Origin: Sternotherus odoratus
Lineage: Eukaryota > Chordata > Testudines > Kinosternidae
Direction: 5' to 3'
NCBI GenBank assembly: GCA_032164245.1
Contig: JAVMKO010000001.1
Location: forward strand, 77,559,892-77,623,891
DNA length: 64,000 nt
Each line of letters opens with the position of its first letter. The first letter of the stretch is position 1. The position numbers were made by a program, and so were the translations under genes. A model generated the notes under the pieces. It was given only the letters and a program-made list of their open reading frames with translations. It searched no databases and was not told the DNA's origin. This document shows, piece after piece, positions 1 to 11,499 of this stretch.

Positions 1-1845
1 CTGGCCATGTAAAATAGCCTGAAGGCAGCAAGTCCGACTACAGCATCCCCTGATAGAGTCCCTTATTCCCCACAGGATAATACCCCAGCAAAACAAGCTA
101 GGGCTGTGCGATTTGGTCAGCGACTGAAAAAAATATTACAAACAAATCTTGAGGGAGTAAATTTGAGTTCTTGTGCTCAAGACAGCGAGGGGCTAATAGC
201 GCCAGCTGGAGACAGGTGAATGCTGCACAAGCTACTCATGCACAGCTCTGCCAGCAGCTGTCAATCCTGACCTGCAGCATCCCCCACTGCTCCAGTCGTA
301 AGGCCCTGTGCAGTGAGTACCACTTGATACAAAGCCGCCAGGCAATTTGGCTCACGTGCAAACATTTGCTGGGGACTTGGGCGAGATCCATCAAATTAAA
401 TTGTCAGCTCTGGATCTGGACTAGAGCATTAGTTGCAGAGAGCCCAAGACTGGATCACTAACCTTTACCTTACTGACGATCGTTAAAATGTCAGAAACCA
501 GCTTATTTCTAGTCCACTTCCAAGAACACGTCTGGATGGAGTAGCTGCTCATGAAAAAGAGAAGGCTTGTTGCTCTGAGCCAGTAAGGCAGCAGGTCAAT
601 AGTAGTTCACTCACAATAACTCCGATTGGACGATTAAATCTACAGTCAGTTGCTTGGTCCAATGGAAAGAATCCATTTTTGACAGAACACATGATCATCC
701 TCTCTCTTTCTTCTTCCCACTGTTTATGTAGTGGCAGGTCATCGTGCCAAGATGATCTTCTGGGGGGGGGAAGCTTTTCATTTTAACACAGCAAAATACG
801 GGTCATTAAAATACCCACAACCCAAAGCACTAGGTGAATTTAGTGAGACTGAAAGTGCCACACTGGCACCATGGAGTCTGAGGTTTCCTCTTTAGCCCCA
901 AAACAGCTACAGAAAAGGAAGTCACAGCAAGAGCTTCACATCCCAACACCGTGCCTCAAATCCGGAGCAAGTGGGATTCTCTAGCGGGAAGGTGACAAGA
1001 GGAGTTCTGGCTCTATCGCTTATTCAATCCATGGTCTTTTTGTCGAGGTTCCCACTGAGTGGTTGTCCTGTGGGCTCTTGTTTGCCAGGAACTGATCCAA
1101 GACCCAGAAACCACAAGTTCAGCTCATGCAAGCCACCAGCATAAGGAGACTTTTGGGAGGGGGAGTCATGGCAGGGGGGGGAGGGGGAGTTCAAACTGAG
1201 TCTTTACCCCAGATCCTTTGTTGGGAGGCCTTATGGTGACATTAGACTCTGGAGCTCGTTCGGTCTGTCCTTGCAAGCACAGCAGTCCCCCTCTCCTTCA
1301 CCCCCCCGCCCTTCCCCCCAAAAGTCCCCTTTCCCCCTGCAGCCCTGGGAAAGCGGGCTGCCTCCCACTGCATGGGTGGGGGATCACCCCTGTTGGTTCT
1401 CTCTAATCCAAATCAGCCAATGGTCTGTTTAGAGGTTTTCAAATTCTGTTTCTTTAATAAAAACAGCCATCTAGAAAGTAGAGATCTGATTGGTGGATGG
1501 TCAGACTGCTCACCAACCATGTAGGATTTGGTATAAGGGGCGGGGGAGGGACTAGCTGGCTAACTGAACCACAGAAAAGCACCATCACCTTTGGAGCCAC
1601 TGAGTTACACCGCTTCCCCTCCCCCCCAACCCCATTTCTAGGGGGAAGGGAGCCTGTTCAATACCTGATGCATTGTATTTCTCCAGGAACTGAAGGTTCC
1701 CAAGGCCTGTGGGTATCTGGTCTAACCACACACCCTACCATGCTTTTTCTCTGACCAGTATAACTATGCAGCTAGCAAGATAGTCCTTCCCAGTAGAGCT
1801 ATGCCCTGTATCATGCATTGTGGTTCCAGGGGGGGCGAGTATCAC
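1..1845. other. 3' flank of CCDC134, no gene recognised
   Basis: No exon, RNA gene or recognisable protein homology was found on either strand. The short open frames lack codon structure and family similarity. The stretch contains G-rich homopolymer runs (near 763-770 and 1173-1190) and old-looking low-complexity segments. A minus-strand ATTAAA near 1453-1458 could be a distal polyadenylation signal for CCDC134. In human the gene after CCDC134 is SREBF2, but no SREBF2 exon was recognised here. Confidence 0.5.
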
Positions 1846-1851
1846 TTTAAT
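1846..1851 (-). promoter_or_regulatory. candidate polyadenylation signal of CCDC134
   Basis: On the minus strand this hexamer reads ATTAAA, the commonest variant of AATAAA. It lies about 330 nt downstream of the CCDC134 stop codon, giving a plausible short 3' UTR. No canonical AATAAA was noticed on the minus strand between the stop codon and this point. Assignment is by position and motif only. Confidence 0.35.
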
Positions 1852-2179
1852 CCCTCCCTGCAGTCTCGTTGTTAGTATCAGCAAATTCCTACAGCGCATG
1901 CACCCAAGGGATGTTCTCTGCCGGACCGTCCGTGTGCCAATAGCTATTGAGAGCTTTCCCAGAGGGGGTTGTATCCAGGAGCTGCACCCAGTCCCGTCTC
2001 AGGATTCAATCCAGTCCTTGTCCGATACATCACAGAAAAAAGGAAAACAAAAACCATCAAACAAATTAAAGGTGACCCGCCCGGCTTTCTCCTGAGGCTG
2101 CTGAGGGAGTAGGACACTCTGCTTCCAGCCGCGGCATCTCCCGCCAGCAGGGGTCTCAGCGACGTGGCAGGTGCCAGCA

Positions 2180-2305
2180 CTATAACTCCGACTGCGAACG
2201 CGAGATGCGGGGCCCCTTGCGGATCTCCTTCCGCTTCTCTTCTTTCTTCCTCCGTTTCTCCTCCTCTCGCAGGGCCTTCTGGAACGTATCCGCACTGGGG
2301 AAAAA
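2180..2305 (-). CDS. CCDC134: CCDC134 last coding exon
   Basis: This exon encodes 41 residues and the TAG stop (2182-2180). It begins after a CTCTCAG acceptor (AG at 2307-2306). A second AG eleven bases into the exon was considered, but the upstream site keeps FFPSADTF aligned with human FIPSTDPF and keeps phase 0 with the previous exon. It encodes the charged helix [18 protein letters not shown] and the C-terminal QSEL. Confidence 0.93.
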   Translation of the reverse strand, partial: FFPSADTFQKALREEEKRRKKEEKRKEIRKGPRISRSQSEL

Positions 2306-5300
2306 CTGAGAGTGCACGGAGGAGCTCAGCGCCACAGGCCACACCGGGGGAGATAGGAAAAGCAATCCCAGTGCCGCAGCGGCCTGGGGAAGCCTGACAG
2401 TATTAATTCATTTAACCTCTTCATCCATAAAGAGGGGAGGATCTCCACTCCCTTCTGCCAGTTGTAGTCTTACTGACCTCAGTGGAGAGAGCAGGTGATC
2501 CAAAGCCCAGGGACAGACTCCTGACGACTCCTCTGGGCTTTAGATCAGATGCTAAGCAAGAGGCAAAATCGGGCCCAATTACTTCTGTGAGGCGGGTTCG
2601 ACTGCCTCCATCTTACCGATGGGGATGTTTAGGAATGGAGAGATTAAGCAACTTGCTCAAGGCAGTCCCAAAAGCTCAGAGTCCTGACTCTCCTAGCCAC
2701 ACTGACTGCGGAAGGAGCCCCCAACTCGGAGGCTGTGGTGGGGCCAAATGTGGCCCCTCAGAGAGAAGGGAGAGAGGTGGGCTTGCCAGGCAGCAGGGAT
2801 GGCTCCTTGCCTCGCTACCACGTGATCGTTCTCTCCCAGCCCCGCGGTGCGCCAATGGCTATGGGGAGCTTTGCCCCAGAGGTTTGTGTTGAGAGACCAG
2901 CACTCTGCAGTCAGTCTGGACACAGCACCAGGCTCCAGGAAGAGCTGTGTCCAGCAGGCCAGACAGGCCAGACGCGGCCCTTTGAGGGCAAAGGGGGAGA
3001 TAAACGGCAGAGTGCATGGACCGGCCTCTCCCACACTGCCGTGCATCTCACACACTGAACAGCTAAAGGAATTCAGCATTGAGATCCCGTAGGGAGGGGA
3101 AAGAGGGAAGGGCGGGGGGAGGGCATGATCAGACTGCTCACCAAATGGTGCCGCCATCATGGACAACACAAATGTCTTGGTGTGAACTTAGAATGCTCCC
3201 CACCTCCCCCCCAGCGTCAACAGCTCCAAACATTTGGCCTTTCCATTCGCAAACCAGCTGCCTTCAGCGCGGGGGATAAAGGTGGAGGAGGAAACATGCA
3301 CAGGGAATGACTTGCGGCTTTGCCATCTTACCTCAGAATGGTCGGTTTTAAAGGGATTCCGGTAATCCGGAGATTTCTCACTAATTCCCAGCTCCTGAGC
3401 CATCTGTGGATCAAAAGAAAGTCAGTGCTGGAGAGCAGCATCTCTCACCCTACCACTCCATGCCCTGCTCCTCCTCCCTCTCCAGCTCTCCCCTTCTCAA
3501 CTCACTTCTCTCCGATCCCTCCACCCCTTCTCTCCTCATCTCTCCAGTCCAATAGCTGCAGTCATTCCCCACGCCCTATGGCCTGTCCCCTGCCTCCTGG
3601 GGGGGCAGCCATGCTGGGAGTCAGGAGGATTAAGTGCAAAGCCTTACCAGTCCGAGCACTTGGGAGTGAGGTCCCTGATCGAAGACACCTGTCTGGTTGC
3701 AGAAGCTGATGCCCCAGCGGACCAGGTTGTTCCAGTTGGAGTTGCGGTCAAAGTAATGATGGACGATTTTGGGGAAGCGCAGCACCACGTCTCCAAAGAA
3801 AGCCGTGTTCTCCACCACGTGGGAATAGGCTGCGGGGGCGGAGTCACAGGGACAGTCAGCAGAGGGTCTTGCTGCACATGCACACGTCCAGCAGAGATCG
3901 CCTTCCGGCCACCAAACCCGCGGTGTGGCCCCTACCTGCGTGGCCGGGCCAGGGGGAAAGCCCTCCCCTCAAGCTGCCAGAAGGACTCCAGGGCAGTCCT
4001 AGTTTAAGTGGTGACATGCAGGATGTGCCCTCAAACACCTGGCTGACTGGAGGCTTCTGTCTACGTCTGCTCCCGTCAGCAGACGTCCCAACGAGTGGGC
4101 CCCCCTGGCTGGGACTGGCTCAACAGGGTGCTAATAAGCAGGGCACAGGACTGTGCGCTTTCCCACCGACAGAGATGAGGGATGGAAGAGCCCCAACGGG
4201 CAAGATCTTCTGCGCCCTCCTCAGACCTGGCCAATGCAGGATTATTTCTCACGCTACCCACCGTAGCGCCGAGTCTAGTTTTAAATATCTCAAGTGACAT
4301 GGCCCCCAGCACTCGTTCTCCTGTAGAACAGACCTAGGTGTTAGGAAGTGGGTTTTTATACTCAGCCCAACTTTTCCCTTGGTCAATTTCTTGCTTTTAA
4401 GTCAGAGTTATAACCCCCCCTGGTTCACCTTCCCTCTCTGCTTGCCGCTTACAGCCTACAGGTACTTTAGAAGATTTGCCTCGCCCCTTCCTCTCCCCTT
4501 TGACATCATTTAGCCAAATTCTTAAAGCCAAGTCAGTCATCCCATGGGGTGAACTCGTCCCTCAGATATCAATCTGTGCACCTCTCTCTGGATGGGAGTT
4601 GTCTGATGGTCTTTGTTTCCCGCATAAGACAACCCTCCAGTCATCACAGATACTGGCCCATAGGCTGGGGACAGGGTAAAATACAACCCTCCCCAGCCTC
4701 CATCCTTGAAGTGATTTTCTCTTCTGAAACCATTACTGGCCAGCAACTGCTTAAAGAGAGGGTAACTGACAGAGGTGCTTGTGTTCCTCTACAACGTAAG
4801 GGCTCTCAATCCTCATGCTTCAGGTCATAAACTAATCATTTGCTGGGGTCAGGAAGAAACTTCTTCCTCCACGTTCTGTATAGCACTGCAGAAGAAGATG
4901 CATTGTGGGAGGTTTTAAACCTCCCTCTGAAGCATTCAGTGTTGAACGCTGTTGAAGACGGGATACCAGACGAGATGGCCAAATCAACCGTTTTGGTCTC
5001 CAGTGTTCTCCCTGTTCAGCACACTGGACAGAACCCCAAGTGCTAACTTTCCATCAGCCATGCAGAAGAAACAGCCAGACTCTGCTCTGCTTCACAGATT
5101 ACTGGCAGAGTCACCTGGCTCCACTCCCATCCCAGGATTTTCTAGAAGCTGGCAACAAGGATGCAGGAAGCAAGACAAGAGCCAAGTGGATGAGAAAGGG
5201 TTCCCAGCGTGGACTGACCAGGGAGGCGGTAATGGTTTCATCAATTTTTAAGGCCAGCCAGAGACCACTAGATCATCTAGTCAGACCTCCTGCACAACAC

Positions 5301-8193
5301 AGGCCATCGAATTTCCCCCGTTACCCCTGCACTGAGCCCACTGGAAATGGCAAATGAGGGAAGAGAGAAGTATGGAGAGCATGGGAAGGGGAAACTGGGA
5401 TTGAGAGAGAGGCAGACCTACCATCCTTTAGCTTCTCATCCTGAGGGAAGGGCCCATCTGCAGGCACATCTGCGGCTATAAGGACTGCCCGGGAGTCCTC
5501 CAGCACCTGAACATTCAGAAAGTGAACTCCATGAATCCATCTGCCTCCCAGATCTCATGTTTCTCCTGCCTGCCCAAGGCATCCTGGCAGCTCCAGCCTC
5601 CTCTCACTCCCCCTCTTCTTTTTTGCTGCTGCGGCAGCTCGGAGGTACAGTCTGCCCCGATGCTTCCCCCCGGTTTTAAACATAGCCCCGCCCTCTCGCA
5701 CCCGTAGTGACCTGGGGTCCAGTTCCCAACCCTACTGCTCACTCATCACCCCCCTTCTCCCTCTCCCCCTGTTGTCACATTCCCATTGTGGGGCTCCGGG
5801 CAGGGATACACCCTCAGGAACATGGGCGAAAGGCAAGTTGTACTGTGAGCCCTCCCTGCTCAGCCACTGGTGGGAGGGTTCCCAAAGGGCACCCAGAGCC
5901 CCAGAGGAGGGGGGGGGGCGGCAGTTAGCGGGTGATGCTCACTTTGAAGAGTCCCTTGAGCATGATGTCGATGATTTTATATTGTTGGTTCACATCGTTG
6001 AGCTCAATCAGGTTCTTCAGCGCGTTCATCTGGTCCTTGCGCTTCACCTCAAACAGCTTCTTATCTGCAGCTCTGTCAAGGATCACGCCCACTGCCCAGA
6101 TGTCACTGCCGGACCGGGCCCTGCCTCCTAACGGCACCGCAGCCTCCAACATCGGGGCCCCTGAGGTTATGTCAACATGGCATCTGGGATCGAGCCTCTC
6201 AGCCTGGGTGCGCACACTTGTGTTGGCGGGGCTCATGTTATTGTGCTCAAAATAGCTGTGCAGAACCTCCCTACACCCCTAGGCTTGAGAGCCCGAGCTG
6301 CAACATCACCGCAGCGTCATTCTTAGCGCTCTAGCACGAGTCCTGCCAGCACACATTTGTGGACCTGGGATGGGAGGCTCACTCCCAAAGGCAGGGTAGA
6401 TATACCCTCAGAAACTCCGCCCCCTCCCGAAGTCTCCCACAGACAGGCCACCTCTCCCTTTCCCAGAGCTGGGCTCGGCCTCACACCCTCCCACAACTCC
6501 AAACTCAATCGTTTCCAGCTGAGATGCACTGATCCATGCAGCACTCCAGAAGAGAGACCACCCAGGCCAGTACAACCAATCATCTGTGGTGGGGTCTGAG
6601 CCTTTCCATTCCAGCAGTTCAGAGATGGGGGGAAAGGAGCAGGCTTTTAACAATCCTGCAACACAGACATCTGCCAACAACCCCCTTGGGGCATTTAATA
6701 AATACTAAGCACTTATATTGAGCTTCACATTTACAACTCACTGACATGACTGGCAGTCTGGGAACAGCCACTCTGAACTCGTCAATTCCCAACCTCCTCT
6801 GCAATACACCAGGGGCTTTGAGCATCCTGCAATGCCAATCTGATTAACCCCTTCCCCAGGGGAGGCTGGCACACACAGAAAGGATCCATGTCAGCTGCTG
6901 ATGCCCAGTAAGAATGGTACCCACAGAAGAGACAGACCAGGCCGAGTGAAACCATCTACAGAGCAGCCTCTCGCCAATAGCAAAGGCATCAGGTAATCAT
7001 GGTGAGACAACCCCATGCATCCTTAGTGTAACTTGGTTAAAGTTTTAAGCTAAAAGTCACTTCAACTAGGCAATTCATTTTCCTGGTTCCTTCAGGGTTC
7101 ACTTAAAGGACAGGACTCCAGATTGTCACACTCCAGTGTGATCACCCCAGGCTAAGGAGACAGAAGTAAAGCCCAGGTCCTCAGCTGTGTATGCTGGCAT
7201 AGCTCCAGGGAAGTCAATGGAGCAGCACCAAGCTACACCAGTGCATGATCTGGCTGATCGGTGCAGTCACTTTACCGGCTGAAGAAGTCATCCATAGTGA
7301 CTGGGTGGTGCATGCTGATTGGCAAGTGAATTGCCCGGCTGATCTCTAAGACCCGGAAAGAACAGGACCTTCTGGCGTCAATCCCAGACCTTTGTGAGAT
7401 TTTGGATTATTTTTGGAGAATTCAGAGGACTAAGACAGGACAAACCCTGACAATTCCTCCACTGAGAGTATCTGGAAGCGGGGAGAGAAAGTGTATTACG
7501 GGTCACTGCGCTTTTCTCCCTGGGAGCAAAGGACAGGTCACCACACAGTGGCTCAAACCCTCGTCTAGAATGCAATCTGTACGTACTCTGCGCCAAGCTG
7601 AGAATCTGCCTCTATGCGAACCAATGATAAAAGAATGAAGCGAAATGAGTCCTATATAAGCGAACTATTGAGCCTAGATAAATCCTCCCTACAGAAGAGC
7701 AAAGACATGGCAGCTCCGCAGTTCTGATGCTATCACATAACCAGAGAAATCAGAAATGAGCCATAAGGTCATCTAGTTCATCACCAATCGTCTGGCTAAC
7801 ACAGGATTGGTCTTTGCGATTCCTTTTCTCAGCCCAACCCTACTGAACTCAGTTAATGGGGTTCCTCCCACTGTTCCCCAGTGTGTTAGATCTCACTGTG
7901 AGGAAGCTCCCAATATTCAGTCCGCATTTTCCTTAGTGGGCTTTTATGGCATTATCCGGAACTCTCACAGGGAGCCCCCCCAAGAACTCCGCTCCCTCTT
8001 CAGCGTTTAATCCTTCTAACACCTGTCGACTGCTTTTGCAGTTCTCTCCTTGCCCGCCCGCCCTCACTCACAGCCTGGAGAGAAGGATACAGATTTCTAA
8101 CCCAGCATCTATGCTCTGTTTCTCTGCGTCTGAAGAGCTGCCCCTGGACAACATCAGCGTGAAGAGAAAGGTGCAGACCCGGAACAGATCCAT
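2180..8193 (-). CDS. CCDC134: CCDC134, coiled-coil domain-containing protein 134 (six coding exons)
   Basis: Coding exons in order: 8193-8091, 6064-5943, 5506-5422, 3829-3648, 3403-3332, 2305-2180. Lengths 103+122+85+182+72+126 give 690 nt, so 229 residues plus stop, equal to human CCDC134; all introns are GT-AG and phases fit. The start (MDLF...) opens a hydrophobic signal peptide of about 17-20 residues. The centre carries the family-typical stretches [35 protein letters not shown] and [12 protein letters not shown]. The C-terminus is strongly basic/acidic ([18 protein letters not shown]), the predicted coiled coil, and ends in QSEL, a KDEL-like ER retrieval signal. From the family: an ER-lumenal/secretory-pathway protein acting with HSP90B1 in LRP6 maturation and bone formation; secreted and nuclear roles are also reported. 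No frameshift or missing exon is seen, so the gene looks functional. Confidence 0.95.
2306..3331 (-). other. CCDC134 intron before the last exon
   Basis: This 1026-bp GT-AG intron contains a MIR-type SINE fragment (2608-2701). Nothing else recognisable was seen. Confidence 0.8.
2608..2701 (-). repeat. MIR/CORE-SINE fragment
   Basis: On the plus strand the stretch resembles the antisense of the conserved MIR body: a 'ccat-tta-c-gatgggga' block, then 'gagattaag-aacttgctcaagg', then 'agagtcctgactc'. It is heavily diverged, as expected for this old amniote SINE family. Confidence 0.55.
3332..3403 (-). CDS. CCDC134: CCDC134 coding exon, [10 protein letters not shown] segment
   Basis: This 72-nt phase-0 exon (24 codons) starts exactly at an ATG after a TTGATCCACAG acceptor and ends CTGAG before GTAAGATGG. 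It encodes [10 protein letters not shown]...NPFKTDHSE, close to the human segment. The ATG is an internal methionine, not the start of translation. Confidence 0.93.
3648..3829 (-). CDS. CCDC134: CCDC134 largest coding exon
   Basis: This 182-nt exon starts in phase 1 after a CCCGCAG acceptor and ends in phase 0 at a GTAAGG donor. It encodes the most conserved part of the protein ([35 protein letters not shown]). It includes the single cysteine of that segment and an N-glycosylation-type NQT sequon. Confidence 0.94.
4205..4420 (-). repeat. ancient CR1/L3-type LINE 3' fragment, antisense
   Basis: The plus strand reads like the reverse complement of old sauropsid CR1/L3 3' regions: 'cctggccaatgcaggatta', then 'ttaaatatctcaagtgacatggc', then 'ttaggaagt', then 'cccaacttttccct'. 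Boundaries are approximate. Confidence 0.45.
4840..5030 (+). repeat. CR1 LINE 3'-end fragment
   Basis: The order 'ggggtcaggaagaaacttcttcc', 'gcattgtgggaggtttt', 'cctccctctgaagca', 'gataccagacgagatgg' matches the 3' untranslated end of CR1 elements in turtles and birds. The element is 5'-truncated, which is normal for CR1. Confidence 0.55.
5245..5340 (-). repeat. CR1 LINE 3'-end fragment, antisense
   Basis: The plus strand carries 'aaggccag', 'gaccactagatcatctagtc', 'agacctcctg' and 'aacacaggccat', which is the reverse complement of the CR1 terminal block also seen in sense orientation at about 13.74-13.84 kb. Confidence 0.65.
5422..5506 (-). CDS. CCDC134: CCDC134 coding exon, VLEDSRAVL segment
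   Basis: This 85-nt exon starts in phase 0 (after TGTTCAG) and ends in phase 1 (GATG|GTAGGT). It encodes [14 protein letters not shown]...[11 protein letters not shown], nearly the human sequence. The split glycine/alanine codon is completed by the CC at the start of the next exon. Confidence 0.93.
5507..5942 (-). other. CCDC134 intron, no internal feature
   Basis: This 436-bp GT-AG intron contains a pyrimidine-rich stretch near 5740-5770 and a G homopolymer run at about 5909-5918. No repeat family was recognised. Confidence 0.75.
5943..6064 (-). CDS. CCDC134: CCDC134 coding exon, FEVKRKDQ segment
   Basis: This 122-nt exon has acceptor GCTGCAG and donor AAA|GTGAGC. Two bases complete a tyrosine codon split with the signal-peptide exon (T|AT), followed by 40 codons encoding [10 protein letters not shown]...[10 protein letters not shown]...LKGLFK. 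The open frame extends upstream into the intron, but that part has no similarity to the family, which places the exon boundary at 6064. Confidence 0.92.
7183..7258. repeat. short ancient palindromic repeat
   Basis: The stretch reads 'ctcagctg...ggcatagctcca...gaagtcaatggag...ctacaccag...gatctgg'. This fits a family whose two halves are inverted around 'ctccattgaagtcaatggag'. A second diverged copy lies near 14920-14985. Family name not known to me. Confidence 0.4.
7738..7990 (-). repeat. ancient CR1/L3-type LINE fragment, antisense
   Basis: The plus strand shows 'aaggtcatctagttcatcacc', 'aacacaggattg', 'gaagctcccaatattcagtc' and 'tttccttagtgg', the antisense of old CR1/L3 3' sequence. It is similar in kind to the copy at about 4205-4420. 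Confidence 0.45.
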
Positions 8194-8203
8194 GTCGGAC
8201 GTC
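8091..8203 (-). CDS. CCDC134: CCDC134 first coding exon (start codon and signal peptide)
   Basis: The exon runs from an acceptor TTCTGATCCAG (AG at 8205-8204) to a GTATCC donor. The first 10 nt are 5' UTR and the ATG is at 8193-8191 with G at +4. The exon encodes [18 protein letters not shown], a short hydrophobic signal peptide as in human (MDLLQF...), then a variable stretch ending GLEI and one base of a tyrosine codon. It is not visible as a long open frame because it is short and was found by matching phase and family. Confidence 0.9.
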
Positions 8204-8399
8204 CTGGATCAGAACAAAACAAGACGACTTCATAAGATATACAAACTGCCCCACACATCCCAGCGCCACATGCCACACAACCCTCCACCATCTGCAGCCA
8301 ATAGCATCCCCAGGACAGATCACAGGGGTTCTTGTTGAAGAGGCGCCTTTCTCAACAGTCTTATGTCCATTTCCCTGTCTTCTCTCCACTGCACAACAG

Positions 8400-8575
8400 G
8401 TACATTAATAGCGGGAGGCAGGGCTGCCACGTTCTCTTATGTTTCATCCAGTAGTCATTGGCAGAAGCAGGATGGTGGCCAAGATCCATCAGGAACCTAA
8501 GATTGTCCAGCACAAGAGTCAGGGATATTGGACTAGATGGGACCAGGCTCTGACCCTGTTAAGCAAATCCGGATA
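8400..8575 (+). repeat. probable CR1 3'-end fragment
   Basis: The stretch ends with 'gggatattggactagatggga' followed by 'ctctgaccctg', the diverged form of the CR1 terminal block (gatactgggctagatgg...tctgaccc). The left boundary is uncertain. Confidence 0.4.
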
Positions 8576-11499
8576 TTCCCACTGAAGTCTGAACTCTGTT
8601 TAACCTACTCTTCAAACCTGTCTTAAGCAACCATGTTCTATGCCTACATAAGCACACTCTCTTAAGAACTTCTTCTGAACTTCCAGCCCAAACAGTTTTA
8701 CGTTTCACTCCCATTCCTGCCTTGGCCTTATCTCCTTGGGGTATTATCTATATTTGGTCCTTATTGTCCTCAACTCTACATAGTTCTCCTTGTGTCCCTT
8801 TGCTTCCCTTATCAAATTTTTACAATTCCTAGCTTCTGATTTATGCAAATTTCCTTTTTCTTCCATTTGTTATCTATTATTTCGTAAATTTTTCATAGCT
8901 GTCTTCACTTCTCTAAACCAGGTCGATTTTTAAAACTAATACGGCCTTCCTCCACAATTGTGGTTTTTTGGGTGTCTAGTAAAGTATTCTTAAACAATTC
9001 CAAATTATCATTCAAATATTTCTGATTAATTTCTTCCTCTCAGCTGATTTGGCTCAAAGTTTTCAACTTTGTGAAATTGGCCACTTTTAACATCGATTTA
9101 GTGAACCAATTTTAAAACCTGTTAGAATTTTGGGGGGTAAATTCCCTAGCCTAGAACAGACACGTGTGTGCACATGTCACTCAGACAGATTTAACCAGGT
9201 TTGTTAGGCTGGAAACACAAAGACTTAAGCCATCAAACTTACGGGACTGGTGTTCTTTAAAAAAAAATCTCTTTACGTGGGACTGTTAAAGGTCAGCAGT
9301 TCAGTGGGAGGTTTCAAGAGCAAGAAGGCAAATGGCAGCATTGCTCACCCTCTTATTAAGGGCAGCGAGCCGCTCCGGTGTTCATCAGCTTCTCTGAGGG
9401 CTGGTCCCGGCTACGAAATGTAGCCGCGTCTCAGTGCGGTTGTTGGCAGGTATGTTAGCCGACCTGGGGCTGAATGCACGTAGACAAGTTCATCCCCGGG
9501 TCGGTGAACGCGGCCGACAGCCTTGTCCAGACACGGTTCCATTTTGCACTGGAGACCTGCCCAAGTGCTCGGACTCCTCTGAGGCTCTCGTGTCATTTTG
9601 TTTCTCTGGGCAGGCGAAATCAGAGTCTCTGCTACCGGATCAGCAGGACTTCAACCTACTCAACCAAATAACCTCCTGCATTGCCAGTGCTGCTCCCCAG
9701 TCCTGGCTGACTTCTCTGAATCAGGAGGATCTGCTCTGGGCTCTTTGTAGCCTCATCTTCCCAGGAGAATTGAACCTGAGCAGGTGGGATCACAGCAGTG
9801 CCAGCTGTAACTGTGCAGTGTCCCCACGAGCCTCCTATTTCACCGGACCAGTGTGATGAGGCTGGACAATTTGGCCTCTGGCTCCCTGCTTCTCTTCCCC
9901 CTTGTTTCTCCCCATAGATAGCGGATGACTCTCCCAGTCCCCATCAACTCCTCTGTTCCCTCTGTCTGCATCTGCCTACATCTCTCCCTGGCCTGTCTGT
10001 TAGTTCAGCACTGATGCCTCTCCACTGCCCCAGAGGGGGCCACTGCACACTCTCTATTTCCCTGTCCTCCCTTCAGCCAGCCAGTGTCTCTTCATACTGT
10101 GCCCCACTTTAAAAGTCTGTGGTTTTGGAGACCCTGGTGAGGAAACAGTCTCCACAGACTTCTGAGCAGCAGGAGGAGGAGGGCCCAGCACAGCCACCGT
10201 GGGCAGCAGAACAAGGCAGTTACAGGCAGGGATTCTTCCCTCCCCTTTGCAGAGAGCTGCTGGCAGCCTGGTCGCTCACTGTACAGCCTGGGCTGAGAGC
10301 TCCCAATGGCCAGACTGACTCCGGCTGCCACAGACTCTTCCTCCCCAAGATCCCTCGGACATCTCAGCAGTGGTCAGTCTGTTCCTTATGGTGGTAGCAT
10401 CACACGGGAGCAGAGAAGGATGTTGGCTAAGGACGCGCACAGAGTCGCACACAAACAGGTGTCTCGATCCCAAAGGACAGCTGATGACCTTTCAGCCCCA
10501 CCGACTGTTCCTTTTCCTCTGATCCAGGCAGCACCATGTCTACCTGATATGGTGGCGCGCTCTTTTCTTGTTCACTGGCTGGATCCCTCAGGCAGAGCGA
10601 GCTCTGTTATGCAGATTCTACAGTGCCTGTCTTTACTTACATACACTAGTGCCTTGGTTCTCAAACTGGGGTCTGTGAGCTGTTCTCAGGGGGGCTGCAG
10701 AGGCCACAGCTGAAGTGTGGAGCCCTGGCACCCCCCATGGGGTTAAAGCCAGGAGCCGTGGGGAGGAAGTCCAGAGCCATGAGCCCAGTGTCCCCCAAGG
10801 GGCTGAAACCAGGAGCTGTAGGTCTTAAACAGAGCCCCAGCGCCCCGCTTGGGGCTAAAATCACAAGCCTTAGTTCCCCCCCCCCGTGGGGCTGAAGCTG
10901 GGATCCCTGGTGCTCCCTGTAAGGCTGATGCCAGAAGATCATGGGCAGAGTTGGGGTGGGGGGAAGTCTCAAGGGGGCATTGCTCCCCCCTTACACTGCA
11001 GTGTGTTATCCAGAGTGGGGCAGTCCCAAGGGCAGCTCTACACCCTGTCTCCCTTCCCCCCACACACCTCCTTGTCTCCCACAGTCCCCCTAGAGGGCCT
11101 AGACCCTGCCCCTGGCCAGCTTGGAGGCTGGAGCTGAGTAGTGAGGGGCAGCTGATGCTTTGGCTGATGCCATGGAGCGGGAAGCTGCGGCATTCCCTGT
11201 CTCCTGCTGCTGCCGGTCACCAGAGTTGTGGCTACTCCTCAGCTCCCAGCCCCCTTTGACTTCTCAGGCAGCTGGTAAGAACACAGCTCCAGCTACTCCT
11301 CTCCTTGCACCCTGAGCTACATGCCTCACTGCACACAGCCCCTAGCTACCCCCCTGCCTGCACACAGCTGCTAGCTACCCCCTGAGGTACCCCCTGCCTG
11401 CACACAGTTCCTAGCTACCCCCTCCTGCACCCTGAACAGTTTTCAAGTTCCCCACACTTTGAATTACAATTGTTGGTTGTGCCTCCCTACCCCCTAAAC

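Larger units (their letters stand above)
3830..5421 (-). other. CCDC134 intron with old LINE fragments
   Basis: This 1592-bp GT-AG intron contains three CR1-clade fragments (about 4205-4420, 4840-5030 and 5245-5340). The remaining sequence, including 3850-4200, shows nothing recognisable. Confidence 0.75.
6065..8090 (-). other. CCDC134 intron after the signal-peptide exon
   Basis: This 2026-bp intron contains a short palindrome-type repeat (about 7183-7258) and an antisense LINE fragment (about 7738-7990). The open frames crossing 6323-6600 and 7378-7640 have no recognisable similarity. Confidence 0.75.

Noticed and set aside
2295..2305. Alternative acceptor 11 nt into the last CCDC134 exon (CCCCAG|TGCGG)
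   Set aside because: It would shift the phase and remove residues that align with human FIPS; the upstream CTCTCAG keeps frame and alignment.
5925..6236. A 103-residue minus-strand frame taken as a whole gene
   Set aside because: Only its last 40 codons are a CCDC134 exon; the upstream part is intron read-through.
8590..9130. A+T-rich stretch as a possible LINE or DNA transposon body
   Set aside because: No readable protein motif, inverted ends or target duplication on either strand.
9390..9560. Possible turtle repeat around 'gtagacaagttcatc' in intron 1
   Set aside because: Resemblance to a remembered repeat is too weak and boundaries could not be set.
10650..10720. hAT-like terminus 'ttggttctcaaactgggg' in intron 1
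   Set aside because: The matching opposite end and a target duplication could not be found, so no element could be delimited.
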